A stretch of 64,000 nucleotides of DNA from Archangium lipolyticum (GCF_024623785.1 NZ_JANKBZ010000010.1:248001-312000); one strand, 5' to 3'; shown: positions 25,709-34,591, counted from the first letter of the stretch. The notes: generated by a model from the letters alone, not told the origin. Program-made: numbers and translations.

Positions 25709-26695
25709 GTGCGCACCCTGCCCGCCTGCCTGCTGCTCGTCCTCGCACTCACCTCGTCGTCCGTCCTGGCCGCGCCGCCCTCCGTGCAGAAGCGCGTGGA
25801 GCGCCGCGCGGAGACGGAGCAACTCGTCCTTCAGGTCCTGGAGGGGAAGCTGGCCGTGCCCACCGCCGTCTCCCGTCTGCGTCTGTTGCGCGAGGAGGCC
25901 CACGCGGCGGGGATGATCTCCCAGGCCCTCCCCCGGGTGTTGGAGCCCCGGCGGCTGCGGGACGTGACGGCCGTGCTGGCCGGGCTGGAGGTGCGCACGG
26001 CGGAGCCCACCCTGGTGGCCCTGGCCAGGCACGAGGACGGGGCGGTGCGCATGTACGCCGTCCAGGGCCTGGGCAAGCTGCGCAGCCAACGCACCGACGT
26101 GATGCTGCCCCTGCTGCAGGACAAGTCGCTCGGGGTGCGCCGCGAGGTGGCTCGCGCCCTGGGTGCCACGCGCAACCCCAAGGTGGGCAAGGCGCTCCTC
26201 GACTCGGCGCGCGTGGAGACGGATCCCCAGACGCGCGTCCTGCTGCTGGAGGCGGTGGGAGCCTCGGGCGACAAGAAGCAGGCGCCGGCCTTGAAGGCCT
26301 TCCTCGACGACAGCTCGGAGAGCACCCGCTTCTCCGCCGCCCGCGGGTTGTGCCTGCTGGGCGCTCCCGAGGGCTTCGACTTCTCGCGCAAGCTGCTGGC
26401 CTCGGAGGACAAGCTGGTGCGCCGCCAGGGCCTGGCCCTCTACGAGGGACTTCCGGTGAAGCAGTCCACCCCCGCGCTCCGCCCGCTGCTGGAGGACAAG
26501 GACCGGACGCTCGCGGCCGGCGCGGCCCGCATCCTCTACCAGGGAGGCGACAAGACGATGATGTCGTGGTTGGTGCTCGCTTCGTGGAACGCCAAGGGCG
26601 AGGAGAAGCTCACCTACGAGAAGGAACTGGAGACGCTCCAGCTCGCGGATGACGAGCGCAAGGCCATCCTCCGCAAGGCCGGGGTGGTGAAATGA
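25709..26695 (+). CDS. Secreted HEAT-repeat protein
   Basis: The start GTG 25709 gives MRTLPACLLLVLALTSSSVLAAPP, a clear cleavable signal peptide; 328 residues. HEAT repeats fill residues 85-260: VRMYAVQGLGKLRSQRTDVM, VRREVARALGATRNPKVGKA, STRFSAARGLCLLGAPEG. No catalytic motif. The stop overlaps the start of the DUF1460 gene by 4 bp, so the two are translationally coupled and may act together in the periplasm. Confidence 0.8.
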   Translation: MRTLPACLLLVLALTSSSVLAAPPSVQKRVERRAETEQLVLQVLEGKLAVPTAVSRLRLLREEAHAAGMISQALPRVLEPRRLRDVTAVLAGLEVRTAEPTLVALARHEDGAVRMYAVQGLGKLRSQRTDVMLPLLQDKSLGVRREVARALGATRNPKVGKALLDSARVETDPQTRVLLLEAVGASGDKKQAPALKAFLDDSSESTRFSAARGLCLLGAPEGFDFSRKLLASEDKLVRRQGLALYEGLPVKQSTPALRPLLEDKDRTLAAGAARILYQGGDKTMMSWLVLASWNAKGEEKLTYEKELETLQLADDERKAILRKAGVVK

Positions 26696-27615
26696 AGGCA
26701 CTCGCCCTGGCCGGGGCACTGCTCGCACACGCGCCCGCCTCGAGCACCTCGCCGGCCCCGGCCGCGCCCGGAACGCCGGCGCGCAAGCCCGCCACGGCCC
26801 CGGTGGTGGTGTGGGCCTCGCTCAGTGAGCAGGAGCGCGCCACCTTCATCTCCGAGGACTCGCGCCTCCCGTTGCGGGAGCGGTTGCTGCGCGTGAGCGA
26901 GCGCTTCCTGGGCACGCCCTATGTCCACTCTCCGCTGGGGGAGGGGAGCGGGGTGGATCCAGACCCGACCTTCCGGCTGGACGCGGTGGACTGCCTCACC
27001 TTCGTGGAGCAGGCGATGGCCATGAGCATGGCCCGCGCCGATGCCGAGGTGGCGGGGCTGCTCGAGCGCCTCCGGTACGCGAACACCCCCACCTACGAGG
27101 ACCGCAACCACCTGATGGAGGCCCAGTGGCTGCCCAACAACCAGCGCAAGGGCTTCCTGGCGGACGTGACGCGGCGCTACGGCGGTGAGGACACGGTGCG
27201 CGTGCAGAAGGCGCTCACCGCGCTCACCTGGACGTCGCGCTCCTCGATGGCGCTGGGGTTGCCCAAGGCGCACCAGCCCCGGGGCACCTACAGCCTGGAC
27301 ATGATTCCGCTGGACAAGGTGATGGCGCACGCGCGCCAGCTGCCCTCGGGCACCATCCTCGTGGTGCTGCGCGAGGACCTGCCGCTGAAGGCCACGCGGG
27401 TGACGCACCTGGGCTTCGTGGTGCAGAAGGGCAAGCGCACCTGGCTGCGCCATGCGCGCCGAGGCGTCGATGGCAACGGCCGGGTGGTGGACGAGGACCT
27501 GGAGACCTTCCTCGCGCGCAACGCGAAGTACGACAAGTGGAAGGTCTCCGGCGTGAGCCTCTACGAGGCGCGCAACCCCGATTCGGGCAACGGCGAGCTC
27601 GTCAGCTCCCCCTGA
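26692..27615 (+). CDS. DUF1460 protein, N-acetylmuramoyl-L-alanine amidase-like
   Basis: The 307-residue protein has an N-terminal hydrophobic segment. The DUF1460 core begins VSERFLGTPYVHSPLGEGSG, followed by LDAVDCLTFVEQAMAMSMAR with the catalytic Cys and VTHLGFVVQKG with the catalytic His. These are papain-fold peptidoglycan hydrolases of the NlpC/P60 relatives. It probably trims or recycles wall peptides in the periplasm. Coupled to the HEAT protein upstream. Confidence 0.85.
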   Translation: MKALALAGALLAHAPASSTSPAPAAPGTPARKPATAPVVVWASLSEQERATFISEDSRLPLRERLLRVSERFLGTPYVHSPLGEGSGVDPDPTFRLDAVDCLTFVEQAMAMSMARADAEVAGLLERLRYANTPTYEDRNHLMEAQWLPNNQRKGFLADVTRRYGGEDTVRVQKALTALTWTSRSSMALGLPKAHQPRGTYSLDMIPLDKVMAHARQLPSGTILVVLREDLPLKATRVTHLGFVVQKGKRTWLRHARRGVDGNGRVVDEDLETFLARNAKYDKWKVSGVSLYEARNPDSGNGELVSSP

Positions 27616-27631
27616 CGGCTCGCGGACCCGC

Positions 27632-28075
27632 TCAAATCGCTCCGGGTGGAGGGCTGGTGGCTTCCGTGGCCAGCTCCTCCTCCTCGGCGGCACGGGCGGC
27701 CTCGTCGGCGGTGGCGTCCAGCTCGGCCTTCTCGCGCGACAGCAGCTGGATGGCGCGCTCCAGGTACTCCTCGCCGACCATGATCTCCCACCAGGGCTCC
27801 AGCACGCCGGTGGTGAGGACGTCCACGGAGCCGGTCCGGCGCGGGCGGACGAAGACGGGGATGCGCTCGGTCTCCAGCACGCGGACGTAGTCGTCCGCGG
27901 TCAGCGGATCCTCCGCCGTGGCCGCGCGGACGAACTTGCGGGTGTCCGCCTCGCTCGAAGACTGGGCCTGGTGCTGGCGCAGGGTCTCCGCGTCCACCAG
28001 CAGGCTGCCGGGGCAGTCGGCGCACTCCTTCACGCCGTCCTGGTACTCCGAACCGCACTGCATGCAGTACTTCAT
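27632..28075 (-). CDS. Zinc-ribbon plus DUF2007-like protein
   Basis: The start ATG 28075 (MKYCMQCGSEYQDGVKECAD) has the ribosome site GGAGGG; 147 residues. The N-terminal zinc ribbon has two CxxC pairs (CMQC and CADC). The middle resembles DUF2007/putative signal-transducing domains (DYVRVLETERIPVFVRP, WWEIMVGEEYLERAIQLL). The Ala/Glu-rich tail is disordered. Role unknown; probably cytoplasmic. Confidence 0.7.
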   Translation of the reverse strand: MKYCMQCGSEYQDGVKECADCPGSLLVDAETLRQHQAQSSSEADTRKFVRAATAEDPLTADDYVRVLETERIPVFVRPRRTGSVDVLTTGVLEPWWEIMVGEEYLERAIQLLSREKAELDATADEAARAAEEEELATEATSPPPGAI

Positions 28076-28134
28076 CGGGCCTCCCTCCAGGAACCACACC
28101 CTGGCAACCGGGCTCGATTTTAGCACGGACCGCC

Positions 28135-28491
28135 TCAGTGCCTGGCTGCTTCCCCCAGACTTCCCACCGCCGCTGACAAGCGCTCGACATCGATGGGCTT
28201 GCGCAGCACCACGTCACAGCAGTCGGAGTCCACGTTGGTGTAGCCGGACACGAGGATGACGCCCGCCTTGGGCTGACGGTGCTTCACCTCGTGGGCGAGC
28301 TCCGTGCCACACATCCCGGGAAGGGACTCGTCGGTGACCACCACGTCGGGGTGACCGTCCTCGAAGGCCCTCAGCCCCGAGACTCCATCCGGCGCCGTGA
28401 TGACGTCGAAGTCCACCTCGAGGAGCTCCGCGAGGAGCTCGCGGCTGTCGCCGTCGTCCTCGACCAGCAAGACCTTGATTCGCTCTCCCAT
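28135..28491 (-). CDS. Single-domain response regulator
   Basis: The start ATG 28491 (MGERIKVLLVEDDGDSRELL); 118 residues, receiver only. Acidic pair ED in VEDD, phospho-acceptor Asp in VVVTDESLPGMCG, conserved Ser in LVSGYTNVDS and Lys in VVLRKPIDVERL. CheY-like stand-alone receivers pass phosphate in phosphorelays. No kinase adjacent. Divergent from hpf. Confidence 0.9.
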   Translation of the reverse strand: MGERIKVLLVEDDGDSRELLAELLEVDFDVITAPDGVSGLRAFEDGHPDVVVTDESLPGMCGTELAHEVKHRQPKAGVILVSGYTNVDSDCCDVVLRKPIDVERLSAAVGSLGEAARH

Positions 28492-28642
28492 GCGACTGAG
28501 CAACCCCAGTGGTGGGCGAAATCGTCCGCGTCCGCCCGGCGCTCCGTCCCCCGGCAGGTGGGCGGGCGAGGGAGCTCGCACGAAAGCCGCTCACCGAATG
28601 CTTCCGGGCTGACCATTTTGAAGGCCCAAGGGAGGTGACGGC

Positions 28643-28987
28643 ATGAAGGTGTTGATGCGAGGAGTCCACCTGGATCTGACCGACTCGTTGCGGGACTACG
28701 CCAACCAGCATCTGGTGGAACCCATCGCCAGGTACATCGACGACGAGGCGACCGAGATCGAGATCGCGATGGTGGACATCAATGGTCCCAAGGGGGGCGT
28801 GGACCAGGAGTGCCGGGTGACGGTGCGGATGCCGGGGTTCGCGGGTATTCACATCACGGAGACCGCGGAGACCATGTTCCAGGCAATCGACGCGACGCGT
28901 GATCGTCTGGAGAAGACCGTCAAACGCACCGTGGAGAAGCGACGGGAGGCGAGCAGCCAGGGCCTGCCGGACGACGTGCGCTTCTAG
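28643..28987 (+). CDS. hpf: Ribosome hibernation promoting factor (HPF/RaiA family)
   Basis: The start ATG 28643 has a strong ribosome site (GGGAGGTGACGGC); 114 residues. The pattern beta-alpha-beta-beta-beta-alpha of HPF is visible: MKVLMRGVHLDLTDSLRDYA, RVTVRMPGFAGIHITETAET, then MFQAIDATRDRLEKTVKRTV. Short form without the C-terminal dimerisation domain of long HPF. It stalls ribosomes in slow growth. Confidence 0.9.
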   Translation: MKVLMRGVHLDLTDSLRDYANQHLVEPIARYIDDEATEIEIAMVDINGPKGGVDQECRVTVRMPGFAGIHITETAETMFQAIDATRDRLEKTVKRTVEKRREASSQGLPDDVRF

Positions 28988-28996
28988 CGCGCGGGC

Positions 28997-29029
28997 GGAG
29001 CCCGGACCCCTGGTTGGTGTCCGGGCTCC
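28997..29029 (+). terminator. Hairpin downstream of hpf
   Basis: GGAGCCCGGAC (28997-29007) pairs perfectly with GTCCGGGCTCC (29019-29029). Stem of 11 bp, no T-run. Confidence 0.55.
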
Positions 29030-29050
29030 CAGGCGGACCTGCCCCGATTC

Positions 29051-29080
29051 TTGCTGGCCCCGAGCGGTGGAAGCTATAAG
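29051..29080 (+). promoter_or_regulatory. Sigma-70-type promoter
   Basis: TTGCTG (29051-29056) and TATAAG (29075-29080) are separated by 18 bp. The start codon of the downstream gene is about 33 bp further on. One of few consensus-like promoters in this GC-rich window. Confidence 0.5.
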
Positions 29081-29112
29081 CGGGACCCTTCACCCCGGGC
29101 TAAAGGTCGGCG

Positions 29113-31098
29113 ATGGTCCGCTTCAAGTTCTTCCTCTTCGCGCTCCTGGTCCTCGGACTGGGACTGGCTCATCTCCCCCTGCTGTCGGGACCGCTGAGCG
29201 CCCAAGCCGTGGATGGTGCTTCGGCGCCGACCCTGGCGGCCATCTCCGAGGTGGCCCGGGCGCTGGAGGCGCGCCGGCTCGTGGTGCAGGGACTGGCGCT
29301 CAAGCTGGCGGCGAGCCCGGACGTGGCGTCCGCGGTGCAGCCCCAGGTGGTGCCGCTGCCCAGGGGCAAGGGCATCCGCATCGTGGAGCCGCCCGTGGCC
29401 GAGCGTTTCACCGGGCTGCGCTCCTCCGCCCAGGGTCTGGTGCCCGAGGCGCTCAAGGGCTCCATCGTCCTCGCGCTCGCCACCAACGACGGCTCGCTGT
29501 ACGCGCGCGCCGACGGCGAGCCCGCGTCGGATGACACGCTCAACGTGCAGGAGCTGCTGAAGGCGGGCAGCGAGGGCGTGGTGGTGGACGCGTTCGACGC
29601 GGCCCATGTCTTCTTCGCCGTGCCGGTGCTGTGGAACGCCGAGGGCGGCCGCTCGCAGGTGGCCGCGACCGTCCTGGTGGGCGCGCCGCTGGTGGTGGAC
29701 GAGAAGGCGCTGGAGTCCGCGGCCCATTCGTCCGGTGTTGCCGCGCTCGCGGTGGTGAAGGGGGACAAGGTGCTGGGCTCGGCGGGCTCGCAGAAGGCGC
29801 TCGCCGACGAGGCCCTCGAGAAGCTGCAGGCGGGCCAGGTGGGCCACGTGGTGCAGCGCGGGGGCGTGCGCGGGCTCATCGCCCAGCTTCCCCAGGTGAA
29901 GCTGCCGCTGCTCACCCAGCCGGATGACTTCAAGGGCGGCGAGGCTCCGCTCGCGGTGGGTTCGCGCAAGGCGCTGGACGGGGGCTACGAGGTCGTGGCC
30001 GTGTCCAGCGTGCGGCCCTTCATGAGCGCGCTGGCGGACTACCAGCAGAACGCCCTCTACGGCCTCGTGGGCCTGCTGGGCTTCTCCCTGGTGTGGACGC
30101 TGGTGATGGGCTCGGGTCAGAGCGCCTCGGCCGCGGCTCCCGCCAAGAAGGAAGAGAAGAAGAAGAAGAAGGGCAAGAAGGGCCAGGAGGAGGAGGCCAG
30201 CGAGCCGGCTCCCGCGCCCGTCGCGGCGGCGCTGCCCGTGCAGGCCACGCCGGAGCCGCCCGTGCCTGGCCCGGATGACTTCCCCTTCCCGGCGGCGCCC
30301 GCCGCCGCGCGGCCCGTGCAGGCGGAGCCCGCCCCGGCCGGAGACGCCTTCCCGTTCCCTCCGCCTCCGGCTCCGGGCGCGGATCCGTACGCGGCCCAGG
30401 CTCCCGCCGCGGACGCCTTCCCGTTCCCCCCGGCTCCAGTGTCCGGGAACGACCCGTTCGCCGCGCGTCCCGGGGCGGATGCCTTCCCGTTCCCCTCGGC
30501 GGATGCACCCCCGGCTCCGGGCGTCGCCTCGGCGGCGGCCCCCCGGGGCGCGTTCGCCTTCGAGGACCAGCCGACGGCGGCCTACTCGCTGCAGCAGGCG
30601 GCGGATCCGTTCGCGGCGGCCGCGGCACAGGCCGGACTGCCGTCCTCGGGCTTCGGCGATGAGGACGCTCCTCCCGAGAGGACCCGCGTGGCGGCCATCC
30701 CGCAGGAACTGCTGGCTCGCGCGGCCCGTCCCGCGACGACCGAGATTCCCGTCCAGCGCGCGCCCGGGCACCCCGGGGTGGCCGCTCCGTCGTTGGCGCC
30801 CACGCCCGTCATGGGCACGCCGATGGGCGGCATGGCCACGCCTCCGCCGCCTCCTCCTCCCAGCGGAGCGATCGCCTGGTCCGAGGAGCAGCACTTCCAG
30901 GACGTCTTCCGCGAGTTCGTGGCCACGCGCGAGCAGTGCAGCGAGCCCAACGACGGCCTGACCTACGACAAATTCGTGGCCAAGCTGCGCAAGAACAAGG
31001 AGCAGCTCGTCCAGAAGTACGCCTGCAAGACGGTGCGCTTCCAGGTGTACGTGAAGGAGGGCAAGGCCGCCCTCAAGGCCACGCCCGTCAAGGACTGA
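29113..31098 (+). CDS. Membrane sensor-like protein with Pro-rich FPFP repeats (MXAN_5187-like family)
   Basis: The 661-residue protein has an N-terminal transmembrane segment (residues 5-25), a periplasmic region of about 280 residues with dCache/CHASE-like character, and a second transmembrane segment near 313-335. A Lys-rich stop follows (KKEEKKKKKGKKG). A cytoplasmic low-complexity region holds four DDFPFP/DAFPFP motifs (residues about 387-463). A conserved C-terminal domain runs from about 589 (WSEEQHFQDVFREFVATREQ to the end). Domain layout resembles the myxobacterial MXAN_5187 family; I rely on memory for that name. No catalytic domain is visible, so it probably signals by protein binding through the repeats. 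Confidence 0.7.
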   Translation: MVRFKFFLFALLVLGLGLAHLPLLSGPLSAQAVDGASAPTLAAISEVARALEARRLVVQGLALKLAASPDVASAVQPQVVPLPRGKGIRIVEPPVAERFTGLRSSAQGLVPEALKGSIVLALATNDGSLYARADGEPASDDTLNVQELLKAGSEGVVVDAFDAAHVFFAVPVLWNAEGGRSQVAATVLVGAPLVVDEKALESAAHSSGVAALAVVKGDKVLGSAGSQKALADEALEKLQAGQVGHVVQRGGVRGLIAQLPQVKLPLLTQPDDFKGGEAPLAVGSRKALDGGYEVVAVSSVRPFMSALADYQQNALYGLVGLLGFSLVWTLVMGSGQSASAAAPAKKEEKKKKKGKKGQEEEASEPAPAPVAAALPVQATPEPPVPGPDDFPFPAAPAAARPVQAEPAPAGDAFPFPPPPAPGADPYAAQAPAADAFPFPPAPVSGNDPFAARPGADAFPFPSADAPPAPGVASAAAPRGAFAFEDQPTAAYSLQQAADPFAAAAAQAGLPSSGFGDEDAPPERTRVAAIPQELLARAARPATTEIPVQRAPGHPGVAAPSLAPTPVMGTPMGGMATPPPPPPPSGAIAWSEEQHFQDVFREFVATREQCSEPNDGLTYDKFVAKLRKNKEQLVQKYACKTVRFQVYVKEGKAALKATPVKD

Positions 31099-31126
31099 CG
31101 CGAGGCGCGGACGAACTGTCGTCTTC

Positions 31127-31168
31127 AGAGGGCTCCAGGTCCGCATGACCTGGGGCCCTCTCTCTTTT
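31127..31168 (+). terminator. Rho-independent terminator
   Basis: AGAGGGCTCCAGGTC (31127-31141) pairs with GACCTGGGGCCCTCT (31147-31161) with one mismatch, followed by CTCTTTT. Ends the transcript of the FPFP-repeat gene. Confidence 0.8.
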
Positions 31169-31206
31169 CCTGGTAGCTCTGGCGGCTCGCTTCCGGAGGA
31201 GAGCAC

Positions 31207-32103
31207 ATGAAGGTGGGCTTCATCGGTCTGGGGAACATGGGCCAGCCCATGGCGGGGAACCTGCGCGCGGCGGGGCACGAGCTGGCCGTCTACAACCGCT
31301 CGCGCGAGAAGGCCGAGCCGTTGCGTCAGCAGGGCGTGCGGGTCGCGGACTCGCCGGCGGACGCGGCGCGGGGGGCGGAGGTCGTCTTCTCCATGCTCGC
31401 GGATGACGCCGCCGTGGAGGGGGTCGTCTTCGGAGACACGGGCCTGCTGGCCGGGCTGGGCCGGGGAGCGCTCCACGTCTCGTCGAGCACCATCTCGGTG
31501 GCGCTGTCGGAGCGATTGACCGAGGCGCATGCGAAGGCCGGGCAGCGGTACGTGTCGGCACCGGTGTTCGGCAGGCCGGAGGCGGCGCAGGCGAAGCAGC
31601 TCTGGGTGCTGGCCGCGGGCGCGAAGGAGGACGTGGAGCGGTGCCGGCCACTGCTGGAGGCGGTGGGGCGCGGGCTCACGGTGCTCGGCGAGCGTCCGTC
31701 CGCGGCGAACGTGGTGAAGCTGTCGGGCAACTTCCTCATCGCCTCGATGACGGAGGCGCTGGGGGAGGCGTTCGCGCTGACGCGCAAGTCGGGCATCGAG
31801 CCGCAGGTGTTCCTGTCCGTGTTCCAATCGGTGTTCGCGCGCTCGCCCATCTTCGAGCGCTACGCGGAGCTGATCGCCAGGGAGCAGTACGAGCCCGCGG
31901 GCTTCAAGCTGCGGCTGGGTCTCAAGGACGTGCGGCTGGCGTTGGAGGCCGCGGGAGCGGCGGAGGTGCCCATGCCCCTGGCGAGCCTCGTGAGGGACCA
32001 CCTCGTCGAAGGCGTGGCCCGGGGCCTGGGAGACAAGGACTGGACGGCGCTCGGGGCGCTGGCGGCGGAGCGGGCCGGATTGGACGAGCCCGGCTCGAAG
32101 TAG
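31207..32103 (+). CDS. NAD(P)-dependent beta-hydroxyacid dehydrogenase (3-hydroxyisobutyrate dehydrogenase family)
   Basis: The 298-residue protein begins MKVGFIGLGNMGQPMAGNLR, an exact Rossmann GxGxxG/GLGxMGxPMAxNL signature. It has VSAPVFGRPEAAQAKQLWVL (substrate loop), the catalytic Lys region LSGNFLIASMTEALGEAFAL and a C-terminal helical domain. Arg in the NADPH-selective position (NRSREKAE) suggests NADPH. The exact substrate (3-hydroxyisobutyrate, tartronate semialdehyde or succinic semialdehyde) is not set by sequence. Confidence 0.9.
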   Translation: MKVGFIGLGNMGQPMAGNLRAAGHELAVYNRSREKAEPLRQQGVRVADSPADAARGAEVVFSMLADDAAVEGVVFGDTGLLAGLGRGALHVSSSTISVALSERLTEAHAKAGQRYVSAPVFGRPEAAQAKQLWVLAAGAKEDVERCRPLLEAVGRGLTVLGERPSAANVVKLSGNFLIASMTEALGEAFALTRKSGIEPQVFLSVFQSVFARSPIFERYAELIAREQYEPAGFKLRLGLKDVRLALEAAGAAEVPMPLASLVRDHLVEGVARGLGDKDWTALGALAAERAGLDEPGSK

Positions 32104-32107
32104 GAAA

Positions 32108-32143
32108 GGGAGCGCCGCCCCCGTTGCCGGAAGCGGCGCTCCC
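32108..32143. terminator. Bidirectional terminator between convergent genes
   Basis: GGGAGCGCCGC (32108-32118) pairs perfectly with GCGGCGCTCCC (32133-32143). It separates the dehydrogenase stop from the EF-Tu stop. Confidence 0.8.
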
Positions 32144-32147
32144 CTTG

Positions 32148-33320
32148 TCACCTCACCGCCGTGACGACGCCGGCGCCAATCGTCTTCCCACCCTCACGGA
32201 TGGCGAAGCGCATGCCCGGCTCGACCCCGATGGGGCGCAGCAGGCGGAAGCCCACCCGGGCCCTGTCACCCGGCTGGACGAGCCCCTCGCCCACCACCTC
32301 CACCGTCCCCGTCACGTCCGTACTCCCGAAGAAGAACTGCGGCGTGTACCCCGTCCCGAACGGCGTGTGGCGGCCTCCCTCGTTGGCGGACAGCACGTAC
32401 AGCTCGGCCTCACCCTCGGCGTGCGGGTGGATGGAGCCCGGCGCGCAGAGCACCTGGCCGCGGGCCACCTCCTCACGCTTGAGCCCGCGCAGCAACAGCC
32501 CCACGTTCTCCCCCGCACGGGCCTCCGGGCACTGCCGGTGGAAGGACTCGATGCTCGTCACCACCACCTCCCGCGGGCCCCCGAGCCCCACCAGCTCCAC
32601 CTGCGCCCCCGCCGTGAGCACCCCGCGCTGGATGCGCCCCGTCACCACCGTGCCGCGCCCCGAGATGGTGAACACGTCCTCGACGGGCATCAGGAACGGC
32701 GAGGTGTAGTCCCGCACCGGCTCCGGAATGTGCCTGTCGAGCGCGTCCACCAACTCGCGGATGCAGCGCGTGGCGTCATCCTCCACCCGCCCGGCGGTGA
32801 CGGCCTCGAGCGCCTTGAGCGCCGAGCCCTTCACCACCGGCACGTCCTTGTAGCCCTGGGTCGTCAGCAGCTCCTGCGTCTCCAGCTCCACCAGGGTGAG
32901 CAGCTCCGGGTCCGCCACGTCCACCTTGTTGATGAACACGACCATGTGCGCCACGCCCACCTGGCGCGCCAGGAGGATGTGCTCACGCGTCTGCGGCTGC
33001 GGCCCCTGCGAGCCGTCCACCAGCAGGATGGCGCCATCCATCTGCGAGGCGCCGGTGATCATGTTCTTCACGTAGTCCGCGTGACCGGGGCAGTCGATAT
33101 GGGCGTAGTGACGCGTGGCCGACTCGTACTCGACATGGGTGATGTTGATGGTGATGCCGCGGGCCCGCTCCTCGGGCGCGCTGTCGATCTGGTCGTAGCC
33201 CAGACCCTTGCCGCCATGCAGCGCGGCCATCACCTGGGTGAGGGCGGCGGTGAGGGTCGTCTTGCCGTGGTCCACGTGGCCGATGGTGCCAACGTTGACG
33301 TGCGTCTTCTGCGTGCCCAT
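32148..33320 (-). CDS. Divergent stand-alone elongation factor Tu
   Basis: The start ATG 33320 ([20 protein letters not shown]) has the ribosome site AGGAGCACTCCC; 390 residues. All GTPase boxes are present: G1 GHVDHGKT, G2 RGITI, G3 DCPGHADY, G4 NKVD, G5 SALK. Domains 2 and 3 are complete, ending [19 protein letters not shown]. Differences from housekeeping EF-Tu include a short N-terminus, [16 protein letters not shown] (usual 'VVSAADGPMPQTREH') and [11 protein letters not shown]. It lacks the str-operon or tRNA/secE neighbours of normal tuf genes. So it is a paralogue whose role (stress, specialised or antibiotic-tolerant translation) is not shown by sequence. Confidence 0.9.
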   Translation of the reverse strand: MGTQKTHVNVGTIGHVDHGKTTLTAALTQVMAALHGGKGLGYDQIDSAPEERARGITINITHVEYESATRHYAHIDCPGHADYVKNMITGASQMDGAILLVDGSQGPQPQTREHILLARQVGVAHMVVFINKVDVADPELLTLVELETQELLTTQGYKDVPVVKGSALKALEAVTAGRVEDDATRCIRELVDALDRHIPEPVRDYTSPFLMPVEDVFTISGRGTVVTGRIQRGVLTAGAQVELVGLGGPREVVVTSIESFHRQCPEARAGENVGLLLRGLKREEVARGQVLCAPGSIHPHAEGEAELYVLSANEGGRHTPFGTGYTPQFFFGSTDVTGTVEVVGEGLVQPGDRARVGFRLLRPIGVEPGMRFAIREGGKTIGAGVVTAVR

Positions 33321-33368
33321 GGGAGTGCTCCTGGTTGTGGGCCGGGCCGGCCCGGGTGAAAGCGCTGG

Positions 33369-33406
33369 AAAAAGAAAAACCCCTCGGACCACGCGGGCCC
33401 GAGGGG
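33369..33406 (-). terminator. Intrinsic terminator in the EF-Tu leader (possible attenuator)
   Basis: On the minus strand CCCCTCGG and CCGAGGGG (plus-strand 33399-33406 and 33380-33387) form a stem closed by a short loop. TTTTTCTTTTT follows, ending about 48 bp before the EF-Tu start. There is too little room for a promoter between this hairpin and the ribosome site, so transcripts that reach the gene must pass it. It could instead end the TetR-gene transcript; an attenuation role is inferred. Confidence 0.7.
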
Positions 33407-33603
33407 TCGGCCAGGGAAGGCGCTGACGGACTCAGCCGGTCAGAGCGCCACCTCGCGCCGCGCACGCGGGTCTCGCGACGAGCGGTTCGCCGCTGAGACT
33501 GAGACTGATGACGTGGGCGCGAAGGAGGTCATGGCCGTGGGAGGAAATGAAGAATCCAGGGAGCACGGACGCGGGGAGGCCGGAAGACCTGACACGCCCC
33601 GGC

Positions 33604-34227
33604 TCAGACTTCGATTCCCCGCAGGAAGACCCGAAGCAGTGTGTCCGCGCCCCGGAGGAGGTCGTCGATCTGCTTCGTCTCCACCGCTCGCATGAGCACG
33701 CTTCGCACCATGCCCAGCAGCAGCGTCGCGTAGAACTCCGAGCCCTCGCTCCGCAGCTGTCCCGCGGCGACTCCGCGCTGGAGGAGCTGCTCCACCCGCT
33801 TCGTCAGCTCCACCAGGGTGCCCGCTCGCTGGGGGTAGCCGGAGCCGCGGAAGACCTCCGACTGCACCACGATGGCGAAGAATCGGGCGTGCTCGTGGAA
33901 GTGCCCGAACACCTCGTCGAGCAGCGCGCGCAATTGATCCCGGACGGGGCGGCCCTCCACCTCGGCGAGCACCTGGTCCACCTGGGCCAGCAGCGCCTCG
34001 CGCCGGGCCTGGATGAGCACCAGCAGCAGCGCGTCACGGTCCTCGAAGTGGTTGTACAGCGTGCCCACCGACACCCCCGCCCGCGCGGCGATGTCCTCCA
34101 TCCGGGCCCCGAATCCCTGCTCGGCGAACACCTCCTCCGCCGCCGAGCGGATGGCGTCCGTGGTCGCCTCCCGGAGGCGGGCGCGCAGCCGGGACGCGGG
34201 TGGTTTTTTCGCTGAATCCCGATTCAT
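33604..34227 (-). CDS. TetR-family transcriptional regulator
   Basis: The start ATG 34227 (MNRDSAKKPPASRLRARLRE) has the ribosome site AGGAA; 207 residues. The TetR_N helix-turn-helix reads IRSAAEEVFAEQGFGARMED then IAARAGVSVGTLYNHFEDRD. The C-terminal ligand domain is variable, with a TetR_C-like helical pattern. Its target is unknown. It reads toward the EF-Tu gene about 280 bp away. Upstream is degraded DNA. Confidence 0.9.
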   Translation of the reverse strand: MNRDSAKKPPASRLRARLREATTDAIRSAAEEVFAEQGFGARMEDIAARAGVSVGTLYNHFEDRDALLLVLIQARREALLAQVDQVLAEVEGRPVRDQLRALLDEVFGHFHEHARFFAIVVQSEVFRGSGYPQRAGTLVELTKRVEQLLQRGVAAGQLRSEGSEFYATLLLGMVRSVLMRAVETKQIDDLLRGADTLLRVFLRGIEV

Positions 34228-34306
34228 TTCCTGAGTCCGGGCTTGATCTTCCTCTAGAGACGGACAGGGTGTCACGCTTTCCAGGCAGCGGCCCATAAGG
34301 GCCACG

Positions 34307-34591
34307 ATGCTGTTGGAGAACAGCGAACGTCAGCAGCTGCGGCGGTGGCTGGCCTGCCTTCACCTGCCTCCAGCCGCTCCTGGAGGGCTTCTGCGCGCGG
34401 CTGCTGCCGTGCCGCGAGGATGCCGAGGACGCGGCGCAGGCGGCGCTGTTGGATGTGGCCATGGGAGATCGGGAATGGCGAAGGAGTTCGCCGAGCGGCT
34501 GGCCTCACCGGGCAATGGCCAGGGCGACTTCTATGAAGTACCGCTCGCCGCCGTGGGGCTGTCCGCGCCGGGGAAGTCGCACGTGTGCTAA
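34307..34591 (+). pseudogene. Degraded coding region, possibly an ECF sigma-factor remnant
   Basis: No intact gene fits this 400-bp gap (34228-34627). In one frame a stretch reads LLEGFCARLLPCREDAEDAA then QAALLDVA, like region 2 of ECF sigma factors. It shifts frame afterwards to an unrelated tail ending GKSHVC. It may be a decayed gene. The match is short and could be chance. Confidence 0.25.

Noticed and set aside
23825-26695. Very long plus-strand open frame across the OmpA-TSP3 gene
   Set aside because: Only its last 328 codons (from 25709) form a protein with a signal peptide and HEAT repeats. The rest is antisense of the OmpA gene, an effect of high GC.
29074-32151. Long minus-strand open frame of about 1000 codons opposite the FPFP gene
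   Set aside because: Composition is Arg/His/Leu-rich with no motifs; it mirrors two real plus-strand genes.
33440-33532. Leader peptide gene before EF-Tu
   Set aside because: A 30-codon frame exists but lacks a ribosome site, so only the hairpin is listed as a feature.
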